Part shown: one piece after another, positions 31,871 to 40,700 of the stretch
Layout of the letters: the number at the start of each line of letters is the position of its first letter
Position numbering within the stretch: position 1 is the stretch's first letter
NCBI RefSeq assembly: GCF_003944705.1
Contig: NZ_RWIS01000004.1
Span: forward strand, 186,001-250,000
Direction: 5' to 3'
DNA from: Hymenobacter metallilatus
GTDB taxonomy: Bacteria > Bacteroidota > Bacteroidia > Cytophagales > Hymenobacteraceae
DNA length: 64,000 bases
Translations under genes and position numbers: made by a program
Notes under the pieces: model-generated
Told to the model about the DNA's origin: nothing
Database searches by the model: none
The model's input: the letters and a program-made list of their open reading frames with translations, nothing else

Positions 31871-31965
31871 TGAGTGATGCGAGCTGAGAGATAAGTTAAG
31901 AGAGATGCGTTGGGCTCTCCGCACATTTTATTTCTTTTAACTTATCTCTCAGCTCGCATCACTTA
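31871..31965. repeat. Inverted repeat abutting the arginase-family stop codon
   Basis: Arms 31871-31902 and 31934-31965 match at about 30 of 32 positions with a 31-base centre. The shared part includes GATGCGAGCTGAGAGATAAG. The right arm includes the stop codon of the minus-strand arginase-family gene. It could protect that message's 3' end. Confidence 0.85.
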
Positions 31966-33054
31966 TTTCTCTACGGCCCGGGCCTTAAGCAAGCCCTGCG
32001 ACACGCCCATCCAGTTGGCCATGTGGTAGAGCAGGCGGGCACCCACAATGGCGTTCCACTCAGTGTCGCCGGGGGCCACCTCGTTCAGGTCGCAGCCGAT
32101 GATGGTGCGGCCCGAGCGCACCACCATACGAATCAGGTACAGGGCCTGCTCGAACTCCAGGCCGCCGGGCACGGGCGTGCCGGTACCAGGGCAGAGCTTG
32201 GGGTCAAGGCCGTCAATATCGAAGCTCAGGTAGACTTTGGCGGGCAGCTGGGCCACAATCTTCTTGCACTCCTTCTTCCACGACTTGCCGCCCAGCATTT
32301 CGGCCTGCAAAAACCGGTCGGTGAACATCACCACCCGGCCATTGCTCTGGTCGACGTACTCGGCCTCCTGCTGGCAGTAGTCCCGGATGCCCACCTGCAC
32401 CAGCTTTTTCACCTGGGGTAGCTTGAGGGCATTGTACATGATGGAGGCGTGCGAAAACTCAAAGCCCTCGTAGGCCGGCCGCAGGTCGCAGTGGGCGTCA
32501 ATCTGCAGAATGCCGTATTCCTCGTGGCGCTCGGCCAGCGCATGCAGGTAGCCCAACGGAGTGCTATGGTCGCCGCCCAGCACCATCACTGCTTTGCCGG
32601 CATCGAGCAGGGCGCCGGTTTTGGCTTTCAGCCATTCCAGCAGAGCCTGCCCACGCTGCCCAATGCGGGTGGGCACTTCCACGAAGGAGTCGTGGGTTTC
32701 TTCCGGCTCTCCGTCTTCCAGCCAGCCAATGTACTCTTCGGCCAGGGGACGTAGCGTGCGGCTTTCCTCCGCAATTTTCTCCTCCTGCGCTTCCATGGCC
32801 AGGCCCATACGCCAGGCGTCGGGCAGGTCAGGGTCGTAGAGGTCAACCTGCAAAGAGGCCTGGCGCATGGCCTCCGGGCCCTCGGCCGTGCCGCCGCGGT
32901 AGGATACGGTTACTTCCCAGGGCACGGGTACTACCACTACCCGGGCTTCTTCCGGGGTGAAGGGCAGACCAAAAATACCGCCAGCCGTGTCGCCCAGGGC
33001 GTTGGGGTCGAAGCTGGCTAATTTACGTTCCAGAGCAGATGAGGAATCAGCCAT
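31963..33054 (-). CDS. Arginase/agmatinase-family ureohydrolase
   Basis: The protein has 363 residues from the ATG at 33054 (MADSSSALERKLASFDPNAL). The frame opens to 33201, but those residues lie over the leader. The dinuclear manganese ligands of the ureohydrolase fold are all present: VMVLGGDHSTPLGYLHAL, LQIDAHCDLRPAYEGFEFSH, and VYLSFDIDGLDPKLCPGTGT. The enzyme should hydrolyse a guanidino group to urea. Substrate could be arginine, agmatine, guanidinobutyrate or guanidine itself. The N-terminal extension before GGIFGLPFTPEEARVVVVPV is long for agmatinase. It lies after the chemosensory genes with its own promoter-like box, so it need not be part of that operon. Confidence 0.88.
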   Translation of the reverse strand: MADSSSALERKLASFDPNALGDTAGGIFGLPFTPEEARVVVVPVPWEVTVSYRGGTAEGPEAMRQASLQVDLYDPDLPDAWRMGLAMEAQEEKIAEESRTLRPLAEEYIGWLEDGEPEETHDSFVEVPTRIGQRGQALLEWLKAKTGALLDAGKAVMVLGGDHSTPLGYLHALAERHEEYGILQIDAHCDLRPAYEGFEFSHASIMYNALKLPQVKKLVQVGIRDYCQQEAEYVDQSNGRVVMFTDRFLQAEMLGGKSWKKECKKIVAQLPAKVYLSFDIDGLDPKLCPGTGTPVPGGLEFEQALYLIRMVVRSGRTIIGCDLNEVAPGDTEWNAIVGARLLYHMANWMGVSQGLLKARAVEK

Positions 33055-33082
33055 AGAAATGAGGTGAGGGGGTAAGTGAAAG

Positions 33083-33168
33083 CAAAGATGAGGTGTAAAA
33101 AACGGCAGCGGCCCCCGTGCCCAGGTTACGCCGCCCACCGCAGGGCTACGTTTCCGGCATCGGGGGCC
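33083..33168 (-). promoter_or_regulatory. Leader of the arginase-family gene with a GC-rich stem
   Basis: GGCCCCCG (33110-33117) and CGGGGGCC (33161-33168) enclose 43 bases. On the minus strand the stem is followed after 7 bases by six T's (33097-33102). A second promoter-like CATCTTTG (33083-33090) lies after it. This could be an attenuated leader. No known riboswitch class is recognised. Confidence 0.35.
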
Positions 33169-33203
33169 ACGGCGCGGAGGCGGGCCCAATACGGCCAGCA
33201 CCC

Positions 33204-33211
33204 CAAATTTA
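33204..33211 (-). promoter_or_regulatory. -7 box overlapping the cheC stop codon (TAAATTTG)
   Basis: TAAATTTG on the minus strand matches TAnnTTTG. It lies across the cheC stop codon and about 150 bases ahead of the arginase-family ATG, so that gene can be transcribed apart from the che genes. Confidence 0.5.
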
Positions 33212-33868
33212 CGAGCCGGCCTGTTGCCCGCCCATAAAGTCGTAGGTACGAATTATATCAAGAATCTTTTCAAAGGTGTCCCGGTCGAAGAAAATCATCA
33301 GCGGCAACTCCACCGAATTTTCCTTATCGGAGAACTGGGTAACTACCGAAAATATGAGGGGCTGCACCATGGGCCGGTCCACGAGCAGGCTCCGCAGGGC
33401 AGCAGCCATGTCGCCGCGGGGGTGAGCCGGCGGGGCCCCGTAAATGTGGGCCTTCAGAATGTTGGCCAGCTGCGTGACCAAGGCCCCGGTGATAATGTTG
33501 CTGATTTCTAGCAGCAACGACTCCTGCATTTCATCAATGTGGATGGAGTCGGACGTGCTCATGCGCAGGCAGACCCGAGAGAGGCGCTGTACGTGCTGCC
33601 CGGAAAAGAACATCAGGGTAGTGCCATTGAAATCACCCCGGATATCGGACTGAATAACAACGTGTCCCGTTTGCAGGTCACCTACCTTTTCCAGTACACT
33701 TTTACCCGAGACGATATCCAGATTGGGCACTTCCAGCAGCACCTTTTCCTGGGCGATAACCGCGAATGAATCGGCGGCCCGAGCCAGCCCGATATTCAGG
33801 ATTTCGCGGATAATATCCCGCTCCAGTTCCGTCATGTGCAAATCCATAGGAGTCAGTTGAAGAGGCAT
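33209..33868 (-). CDS. cheC: Chemotaxis phosphatase CheC
   Basis: The protein has 219 residues. In-frame ATGs also occur at codons 8 and 12, so the true start is not certain. CheC/CheX/FliY phosphatases remove the phosphate from CheY. Two active-site helices with the E-x2-N pattern are visible: RDIIREILNIGLARAADSFA and SLLLEISNIITGALVTQLAN. The rest follows the CheC fold (IAQEKVLLEVPNLDIV; NGTTLMFFSGQHVQRLSRVC; VELPLMIFFDRDTFEKILDI). It is the last che gene of the operon, 40 bases after cheA. There is no CheD beside it, the usual partner in Bacillus. It would set the lifetime of the CheY signal. Confidence 0.88.
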   Translation of the reverse strand: MPLQLTPMDLHMTELERDIIREILNIGLARAADSFAVIAQEKVLLEVPNLDIVSGKSVLEKVGDLQTGHVVIQSDIRGDFNGTTLMFFSGQHVQRLSRVCLRMSTSDSIHIDEMQESLLLEISNIITGALVTQLANILKAHIYGAPPAHPRGDMAAALRSLLVDRPMVQPLIFSVVTQFSDKENSVELPLMIFFDRDTFEKILDIIRTYDFMGGQQAGS

Positions 33869-33908
33869 TCGGCCGGAGCCGGTTGCCTAAGGTCTGCAAT
33901 TACGAGAA

Positions 33909-35543
33909 TTATGGTCGTTTGGCTAAAAACAGTCGAGTTAACGCGGGCACATCGAGCACCAGGCATACCTGCCCGCTTCCCAACAGCGTAACGCCGCCAA
34001 ACAGATCAATGGTATCCAGCGGTTTGCTCATGGGTTTGACCACGATATCCTGCTGGCGTAAAAACCGGTCGACGATGAGGCCGAGCCGGCGGTTGTTGTA
34101 TTTCACAATGATGATGTCCTGACGGCCTTCCACTTCGGCTTTCACCGCAGGCGGCAGCGGCCCGTCGCCGTTGTGCAAAAGGCGGCGCAACGACACCACC
34201 GGTACGTTTTCGTCCTGGAGCCGGGTGAGCAGCACCCCGCCTACCACGTTGAAATTTTCCGGCTGCAACGACACCACCGAATCAGTGTGCATGAGCGGAA
34301 TGGCATAATTGCGCTGATCCAGCTGGAACAGCAGGGCCCCCTTTACGGCAATGGACGTGGGTAGCACCAGCGTGAAGGTGGTGCCCTGGCCCAGCACCGA
34401 CTCCACGCGCAGCTGCCCACCCAGCGAGTCGATGGCCAGCTTCACCACGTCCAGCCCCACGCCGCGGCCCGAAATTTCGGTTACTTCCTTGGCCATGGAA
34501 AAGCCCGGCTCAAACAGAAATGCCCGTACCGCGTCGGCGTCCAGCGTGGCGGCTACGTTGGCTGCTACCAGCCCCCGCTCCACCGCCTTGCGCCGCACGC
34601 TCTCCACGTCAATTCCCCGGCCATCATCCTGCACCTGAATCAGCACATCGTCCCGTTCCGTCTGGGCCGAAAGCGTCAGGTGGCCCTGTGCCGGTTTGCC
34701 GGCCGCCACCCGCTCCTGGGGCGTTTCGAGGCCGTGGCCAATGGCATTGCGTACCAGATGCAGCAGCGAGTCGGTGATAATCTGGAGGATGTTGCGGTCA
34801 ATCTGGATATCCTCGCCTACCATGGTCAGTTCCACATCCTTCTTTTCGGCCGTGGCCACGTCGCGCACCACCCGCGGAAACTTACTGAACAGCGAGCCAA
34901 CCCCTACCAGGCGGGCATCCATTACGCTGTACTGCAGCTCATCGGCAATGCGGGACAGGTGGGTAGCAGCCATCAGAAGAGCTGGATTGCCAATTTCCTG
35001 ACTAAGAGTAAGCACCCGGTCCCGGTCAATAATCAATTCTCCCACCAGGTTCATCAGGTGGTCGAGCTTCTTGATCTGGATATAAACTAGGTCGGATAGT
35101 TCCAGCTTGCGGTTGGCATCCTCGTCGGTGTCGTCCTCTTCTTCCTCCAGGATGGGCTCCTCGCCGCGCACCAACCGGTCCAGATTGTCCAGGAGGCGTT
35201 CTACCGTGGGCATGTCCTCGTTGGCCCCTACGGCCCGGATCATTTCCCCAATTGTATCAATGCCGGTGAATAGCACTGGCACAACCGAGCCCGTAAAGGT
35301 CTTTTCCTTGCTGCGAATCAGCCCGAAGATAGTTTCCATGTGATGAGCCAGCTCACCAATGGAGTTGTAGCCCATAGCCCGGGAATTGGACTTCAGGTTG
35401 TGCATCAGCCGGAACAGCTCGTTCAGGGACGGCTCGTCGGTGGGGTTACGCTCCAGCTCACTGATGTGGCGACTCATAGCGTTGTAGTACTCCAACGCCT
35501 CGGCCATAAAAATTTCCCGGTACTCCTGCTCCCGTGACTTCAT
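33909..35543 (-). CDS. cheA: Chemotaxis histidine kinase CheA (short form)
   Basis: The protein has 544 residues. Residues 1-125 are the HPt domain with the phosphorylated His48 in LFRLMHNLKSNSRAMGYNS. There is no P2 CheY-binding domain; an acidic linker (ILEEEEDDTDEDAN) follows. The dimerisation helices begin KLELSDLVYIQIKKLDHLMN. The ATPase has the N box LLHLVRNAIGHGLETP (Gly where most CheA have Asp), G1 VQDDGRGIDVESV, and ISGRGVGLDVVK. The C-terminal CheW-like domain begins about residue 400. It overlaps cheB by 4 bases (ATGA), so the two are coupled. It should phosphorylate the adjacent CheY. Receptor is probably the poly-HAMP protein of the same operon. Confidence 0.93.
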   Translation of the reverse strand: MKSREQEYREIFMAEALEYYNAMSRHISELERNPTDEPSLNELFRLMHNLKSNSRAMGYNSIGELAHHMETIFGLIRSKEKTFTGSVVPVLFTGIDTIGEMIRAVGANEDMPTVERLLDNLDRLVRGEEPILEEEEDDTDEDANRKLELSDLVYIQIKKLDHLMNLVGELIIDRDRVLTLSQEIGNPALLMAATHLSRIADELQYSVMDARLVGVGSLFSKFPRVVRDVATAEKKDVELTMVGEDIQIDRNILQIITDSLLHLVRNAIGHGLETPQERVAAGKPAQGHLTLSAQTERDDVLIQVQDDGRGIDVESVRRKAVERGLVAANVAATLDADAVRAFLFEPGFSMAKEVTEISGRGVGLDVVKLAIDSLGGQLRVESVLGQGTTFTLVLPTSIAVKGALLFQLDQRNYAIPLMHTDSVVSLQPENFNVVGGVLLTRLQDENVPVVSLRRLLHNGDGPLPPAVKAEVEGRQDIIIVKYNNRRLGLIVDRFLRQQDIVVKPMSKPLDTIDLFGGVTLLGSGQVCLVLDVPALTRLFLAKRP

Positions 35544-36646
35544 CGTGCGGCTACGGCTTGAAAGCGGGAGATAGGACGAGGGCCGGGACTTGTCGGGCGC
35601 GGCTGCACCTGTTTTACCAGGGCTGCCGCAATGTCCATGAGTGGGTGTATTTCCGAGGCCAGACCAGCCTCAATAACGGATTTGGGCATCCCAAATACGG
35701 CGGAGGATGCTTCATCCTGCACCAGAACTGTGCCCCCGGCGGCCCGAATTGCGCGGGCCCCGGCGGTACCATCCTGGCCCAGACCAGTAAGCACCACGCC
35801 AATCACCTGGCGGCCCGCCAGCCGTGCCGCCGACTGCATCAGAATATCCACACTGGGCACATCCAGGCTGGCCTCACTCACAAAATTTGTTTGCCAGCCC
35901 AGCCAAGGGCTGTTGGTTATGGGCTGCACTACCAAGTTATGGCCTCCGGGGGCCACCAACACCCGTCCTGCCGCTAAACGGCTGCCACTGGCAGCCGCTT
36001 CTACCGGCAGGGCAGTAGTACGCCGCAGGCGCTCCACCAGAGTATCGGTAAAATGGGCCGGCAAATGAACAGCCACTACAATGGCCCAGGGAAACGTTTC
36101 TGGAATGGCCCGTAGAATGGCTTCTACTGCCGGTGCTCCACCCGTCGAGCCACCAATCAGCACAATGCCTCGCGGAGGTAATGGAATCGGGCGGGAGCGG
36201 CTGGAGGCAAGAGCCGGAGCCGCCACCGGGCGGGGTTGAGCCGCTAGCAGCTTACGCCGCAGCTGGAAGTTCCACTCGGTTAGCTCGGGCGCCGTTGCGG
36301 GAGCTGCGGTAAAGTAATCGTAAACGCCTAAACGGGCAGCTTCCCGCAGCATACCGGGCAACGGAGTACTGGCACAATACAACAGCACGGGCACCGGAAA
36401 CTGGCGTTGCAGCTGCTCCAGGCCGAAAAGCTCTGCTTCGGTTACTACTACCATTCCTGGCCGCAGGCGCCGGGCCAGTACGGGCAGCTCCGTAGCCGAC
36501 CCGGCCGTACCTACTACCTCCAGGCCGGACGTAGCAGATAATAACCGGGTTAGCGCTGCCCGCACGAAGGTAGGCAGCTGACCGAGTAGCAAGGAAAAAG
36601 GAGTAGGTGAAAAAGACACAGGGAAATGCAAACACACAAGTAGCAT
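35540..36646 (-). CDS. CheB-like protein-glutamate methylesterase with a degenerate receiver
   Basis: The protein has 368 residues. The C-terminal methylesterase domain (about 155-350) has its triad: Ser167 in LIGGSTGGAP, His194 in VAVHLPAHFT, and Asp292 in LTGLGQDGTAGA. It should cut methyl esters or deamidate receptor glutamines. The N-terminal domain (about 15-125) has the length and order of a receiver, but the acidic pair after strand 1 is missing (FSLLLGQLPTFVR), the phosphorylated Asp is replaced (MVVVTEAELFG), and the Lys of strand 5 is absent (YDYFTAAP). So it cannot be switched on by CheA in the normal way. No cheR gene is in the window. It ends overlapping cheA. Confidence 0.85.
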   Translation of the reverse strand: MLLVCLHFPVSFSPTPFSLLLGQLPTFVRAALTRLLSATSGLEVVGTAGSATELPVLARRLRPGMVVVTEAELFGLEQLQRQFPVPVLLYCASTPLPGMLREAARLGVYDYFTAAPATAPELTEWNFQLRRKLLAAQPRPVAAPALASSRSRPIPLPPRGIVLIGGSTGGAPAVEAILRAIPETFPWAIVVAVHLPAHFTDTLVERLRRTTALPVEAAASGSRLAAGRVLVAPGGHNLVVQPITNSPWLGWQTNFVSEASLDVPSVDILMQSAARLAGRQVIGVVLTGLGQDGTAGARAIRAAGGTVLVQDEASSAVFGMPKSVIEAGLASEIHPLMDIAAALVKQVQPRPTSPGPRPISRFQAVAAR

Positions 36647-36676
36647 CAGCTTAGCACAGATGCTTACACAACATCG

Positions 36677-37060
36677 TTAGGCTTGATCTGAGTCAGATTC
36701 CTGCAGGGCGCTGCCCACAATCTCCAGCACTTTCTCTTCCGAGAAAGGCTTCACGATATACGCGGTGGCACCGCTTTCCAGTGCCTCGTTCACAATAACT
36801 TCCTGCCCAACGGCCGAGCACATAACCACCTTCACGTCGGGTTGCTCCTGCCGGATACCCTTGAGCACATCCAGGCCCGTATTGTCGGGCAGAATTACAT
36901 CAAGGGTAATCAGGTCAGGCTTGGTATCGGTGGCCATTTCCAGGGCCTGCTGGCCGTTGGCCGCCTCGCCTACTACCTCATAGCCAGCGTCGGTGAGCAT
37001 GTTCTTAAGCATCGTGCGCATGTAAAAAGAGTCGTCGACGATGAGGATGCGGTTTTTCAT
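36677..37060 (-). CDS. cheY: CheY-type response regulator
   Basis: The protein has 127 residues, a single receiver domain with all key residues: acid pair in RILIVDDSFYMRTML, phosphorylated Asp in LITLDVILPDNTGLDVL, Ser in VVMCSAVGQE, and Lys in AYIVKPFSEEKVLEI. It should be phosphorylated by the CheA and dephosphorylated by the CheC of the same operon. The aromatic switch is Tyr (TAYIVKPF). It is 50 bases after cheW. No flagellar motor gene is in the window, so its target is unknown; gliding, pili or an enzyme are options. Confidence 0.92.
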   Translation of the reverse strand: MKNRILIVDDSFYMRTMLKNMLTDAGYEVVGEAANGQQALEMATDTKPDLITLDVILPDNTGLDVLKGIRQEQPDVKVVMCSAVGQEVIVNEALESGATAYIVKPFSEEKVLEIVGSALQESDSDQA

Positions 37061-37110
37061 GAGAAGGGCAAAATGCGGAATGAGGAAAAAGGGCTGAATC
37101 GTTCAGCTAT

Positions 37111-37638
37111 TTATGCTGTAGTACGGCTGCCGGACCCGGAAGATTCCGTTTTCGGCTGCAGCTGCATGATTTCGGACGGGGTCAGCAGCTTCAGCATATC
37201 GAGCACCACAATAATGCGGTCCTCAATTTTGGCAATGCCCTCGATGTATTTGTCGTGGATGTTGATGTCCTGGATAAACTCCGGCGCTTTTTCGATAATG
37301 GACTGCTGAATCGATAGTGGCTGGGGTACTTCCCGCACCATGATACCGATGGTGTATTCCTTGGCTTCAATAGCCATGGTGTAGGACACAGCTGGCATTT
37401 CCTGGCCAGCTGAGCGCAGGCGAAAACGCTCTTCCAGATCAATTACCGCAATGATGTCGCCGCGCAGGTTGGCAATACCTTTCACGAAGGGCGGCGTTTT
37501 GGGCATACGGGCAATTTCCGGAGTAATAGTTACCTCCTTCACTTGCTCAATGCGAATCCCGTATTCCTCCTCGCCCAGCCGGAACACAATCAGCTGGATG
37601 ATAGGGTCTTGTTTGACGCTTTTTTCAGAGTCAGGCAT
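37111..37638 (-). CDS. cheW: CheW coupling protein
   Basis: The protein has 175 residues. CheW links receptors to CheA in the signalling array. The two beta-barrel subdomains are visible: QLIVFRLGEEEYGIRIEQVK, TPEIARMPKTPPFVKGIANL, RGDIIAVIDLEERFRL, and PAVSYTMAIEAKEYTIGIMV. The conserved Arg-Gly-Asp in NLRGDII is present. It ends IRI-like IEDRIIVVLDMLKLLTPSE and a short Ser/Gly tail. It follows the MCP gene on the same strand after a hairpin at 37658-37691, so less of it may be made than of the MCP, or the RNA may be cut there. Confidence 0.94.
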   Translation of the reverse strand: MPDSEKSVKQDPIIQLIVFRLGEEEYGIRIEQVKEVTITPEIARMPKTPPFVKGIANLRGDIIAVIDLEERFRLRSAGQEMPAVSYTMAIEAKEYTIGIMVREVPQPLSIQQSIIEKAPEFIQDINIHDKYIEGIAKIEDRIIVVLDMLKLLTPSEIMQLQPKTESSGSGSRTTA

Positions 37639-37657
37639 TCCTGAGGAAATAACATGC

Positions 37658-37691
37658 TTCCGGCCCGTTAGGCATAGCTAACGGACCGGAA
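37658..37691 (-). other. Strong hairpin between the MCP gene and cheW
   Basis: TTCCGG-CCGTTAG and CTAACGG-CCGGAA form 13 pairs with one mismatch and a 6-base loop. On the minus strand, in the order of transcription, cheW comes first and the MCP gene lies upstream at 37711-42051... its stop codon is at 37711, 20 bases before this hairpin. No T-run follows, so RNA processing or stability is more likely than termination. Confidence 0.6.
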
Positions 37692-37710
37692 AGACGAAGA
37701 ATGAACTACC

Positions 37711-40700
37711 TTATTTGGCTTTCCGCTTGGCAGTACGAGTTGCGGAAGCGGGTGCTTCTACCACCGGTTCGGGAGCGGTTTTGGGTGCACGCCGGGCTTT
37801 TGCTGTAGGACGAGCCTCCTTTCCTTCGGAGGGAGTAGTTTCCGGTGTAGGCAGGGCTACCTCCGGGCTGCGCCGGGAAACCCGCTTTTTGGCTGGAGCA
37901 GCCGGCGCTTCCGGCGCTTGAGCCGCCGCCGGCCGACGGCGGGCGGGCGTAGCGGCTGCGGCCGTTGGCCGGGCAGTAGTACGGTTGCCCAGTGCCCGGC
38001 GCCGAATAGGCTCCGGCTCGGGCTCGGGTTCGGGCTCCAGGTCTTCCATCAGCTGGAAGGCCGAAAGGCCCAGCTGGAGGTCGTCGGCAATGTCGGTGAG
38101 CTTCTGGCTGCTGGTAGTCAGTTCCTGCATACTCGTGGAGAGCTGCTTGGCGGTGCTGGCTACCTGCTGGGTGCCCGAGGCGGTTTGCTCGGCAATGGCT
38201 ACCACCTCTTCCACGTATTTCACTACGTCGCCAATGGAGGTTTTCTGCACCTCGGTGGCCGTAAGAATGTCGCGGGAAGTACGCAGGGTTTCGCCCGAGG
38301 AGGTAGCAATGTTCTTAAAGGCCGAGCTGGCCTCGAAAGTAGCATTCTTACCCTTCAGTACCCGGCCTTCCATGGTGCTGATAGCGGAAGCGGCGGAAGT
38401 GGTATCCTTCTTTACATCCTCTACCAGCGTGGCAATTTCGCCGGCCGATTTGCGGGAGCCTTCGGCCAGCTTGCGGATTTCTTCGGCTACTACGGCGAAA
38501 CCACGGCCGGCTTCCCCGGCGCGGGCGGCCTCAATGGCGGCGTTCAGGGCCAGCAGGTTGGTCTGGGCGGCAATGTCGGTGATTACGCCCAGCGACTTAC
38601 TGATTTCCCCGGACCGGGTACTCAGTACTTCGATGGTCTTGGAGGTCTGGGCAGCGGCGTTGCTGATTTCCTCCATGTTTTTTACCACCTCGGCCACCGT
38701 TTTCAAACCAAGCTGGGAGGTTTGTTCCCCCAGAATGGCCGCCTTAATGCCCACATCGGCCTTACCGGCAGTTTCCTTAGTGGCCTGCATGATTTCTTCA
38801 ATCAGCTTAAAGGCCTGGTCGGTCTTGAGGGCCTGGTTCTGGGCGCCTTCGGCCATCTGTTGCATAGCCAGTGCTACGTCAACAGTTACCCGGCTCATCT
38901 CCTGCCCTTTCACCACCATTTCCTCCGAGGATTCCCCTACAATCTGCGAGGACTCGTTGATTTCACCCAGTAATTCGTTGAGGTTATCCACGGCCAGGTT
39001 CAGGGCATCGGCCATGGCGCGGATGTCGCCGGTGGTTTCGATTTCCACCTGCTGCTGCAGGTCGCCCTCCGAAATAGCCCGTACTACGCGGCTCACTTCC
39101 AGCACCGGCGAGGCAATGCTTTCGATGAGAGCATTGAGCGTATCCACCAGTTCTTTCCAGGAGCCCGACACGTCGGTTACCGTGGCACGCTCCGTCAGTT
39201 TGCCTTCGCCCCCGGCTACGCGGGCCACGCGGCTTACTTCCGAAGCCAGACGGTTCAGGTCGTCCACCATGCGGTTGATGGTGTCGGCCAGGTCGGCTAC
39301 TTCGCCTTTGGCCTCCAGGGTCAGCTTCTGGGTCAAGTCACCCTGCGACACGGCGGTTACTACCTTCACCAGGCCCCGCACCTGGGTGGTGAGGTTGGCG
39401 GCCATGGTGTTTACGTTGTCGGTCAGGTCCTTCCACACTCCGCTCACATTGGGCACGTTGGCCTGGCCGCCGAGGCGACCTTCGGTACCTACTTCGAGGG
39501 CCACGCGGGTTACCTCACCGGCAAATACGTTCAGCGAGTCCACCATCTGGTTGATGTTGTCCTTCAGGTCGAGCAACTCGCCTTTCACATCAACGGATAC
39601 TTTCTGGCTCAGGTCGCCGCGGGCTACGGCGGAGGTTACGTTGGCAATGTCGCGCACCTGGCTGGTGAGCGAGGCAGCCATGAAGTTTACGTTGTCGGTG
39701 AGGTCCTTCCAAGTACCGCGCACGTTGGGTACCACGGCCTGGCCGCCGAGGCGGCCTTCGGTGCCTACTTCGCGGGCCACGCGGGTCACTTCGTCGCCGA
39801 ACGTGTTCAGCGAGTCCACCATCTGGTTGAGGTTTTCCTTGAGCTGCAACAGCTCCCCGCGCACATTTACCGTTACCTTCTGGCTCAGGTCGCCGCGGGC
39901 TACGGCCGTGGCTACGTTGGCAATGTCCCGCACCTGAGAGGTCAGGTTCGAGGCCATGGTATTTACGTTATCCGTGAGGTCTTTCCAGGTACCCGACACG
40001 CTGGGCACGTTGGCCTGACCACCCAGAATACCTTCGGTACCTACCTCGCGGGCTACGCGGGTTACTTCGCCGGCGAAGATATTGAGCGAGTCCACCATCT
40101 GGTTGAGGATGTTTTTCAGGTCGAGAATCTCGCCTTTTACATCCACGGTCATTTTCTGCGTCAGGTCGCCTTTGGCTACGGCGGTGGCCACGTTGGCAAT
40201 GTCCCGTACCTGAGAGGTCAGGTTCGAGGCCATCGTGTTTACGTTATCCGTCAGCTCCTTCCAGGTGCCACCAACGCGAGGTACGGAGGCTTGGCCGCCG
40301 AGGCGGCCTTCGGTGCCTACCTCGCGGGCCACGCGGGTTACCTCGTCGCCGAAGATGTTGAGCGAGTCCACCATCTGGTTGAGGATGTTCTTCAGCTCCA
40401 GGATTTCTCCTTTCACATCTACCGTCATTTTCTGGCTCAGGTCGCCGCGGGCTACGGCCGTGGCCACGTTGGCAATGTCTCGTACCTGCAAGGTCAGGTT
40501 CGAGGCCATGTTATTTACGTTGTCGGTCAGCTCTTTCCACACACCAGCCACATTGGGTACCGAAGCCTGACCGCCCAACTTACCGTCGGTACCTACTTCC
40601 AGGGCCACGCGGGTTACTTCGCCGGCAAACAGGTTGAGCGAGTCCACCATCTGGTTCAGGTTCTGCTTAAGTTGCAGCAGCTCGCCCTTTACATCAACGG

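Noticed and set aside
33055..33201. Longer start for the arginase-family gene at 33201
   Set aside because: The extra residues are not family-like and overlap the promoter-like box and leader stem.
37985..39937. A 650-codon open frame antisense to the MCP gene
   Set aside because: It is the shadow of the HAMP repeat array. Its product is repeated low-complexity Ser/Thr/Arg with no known fold.
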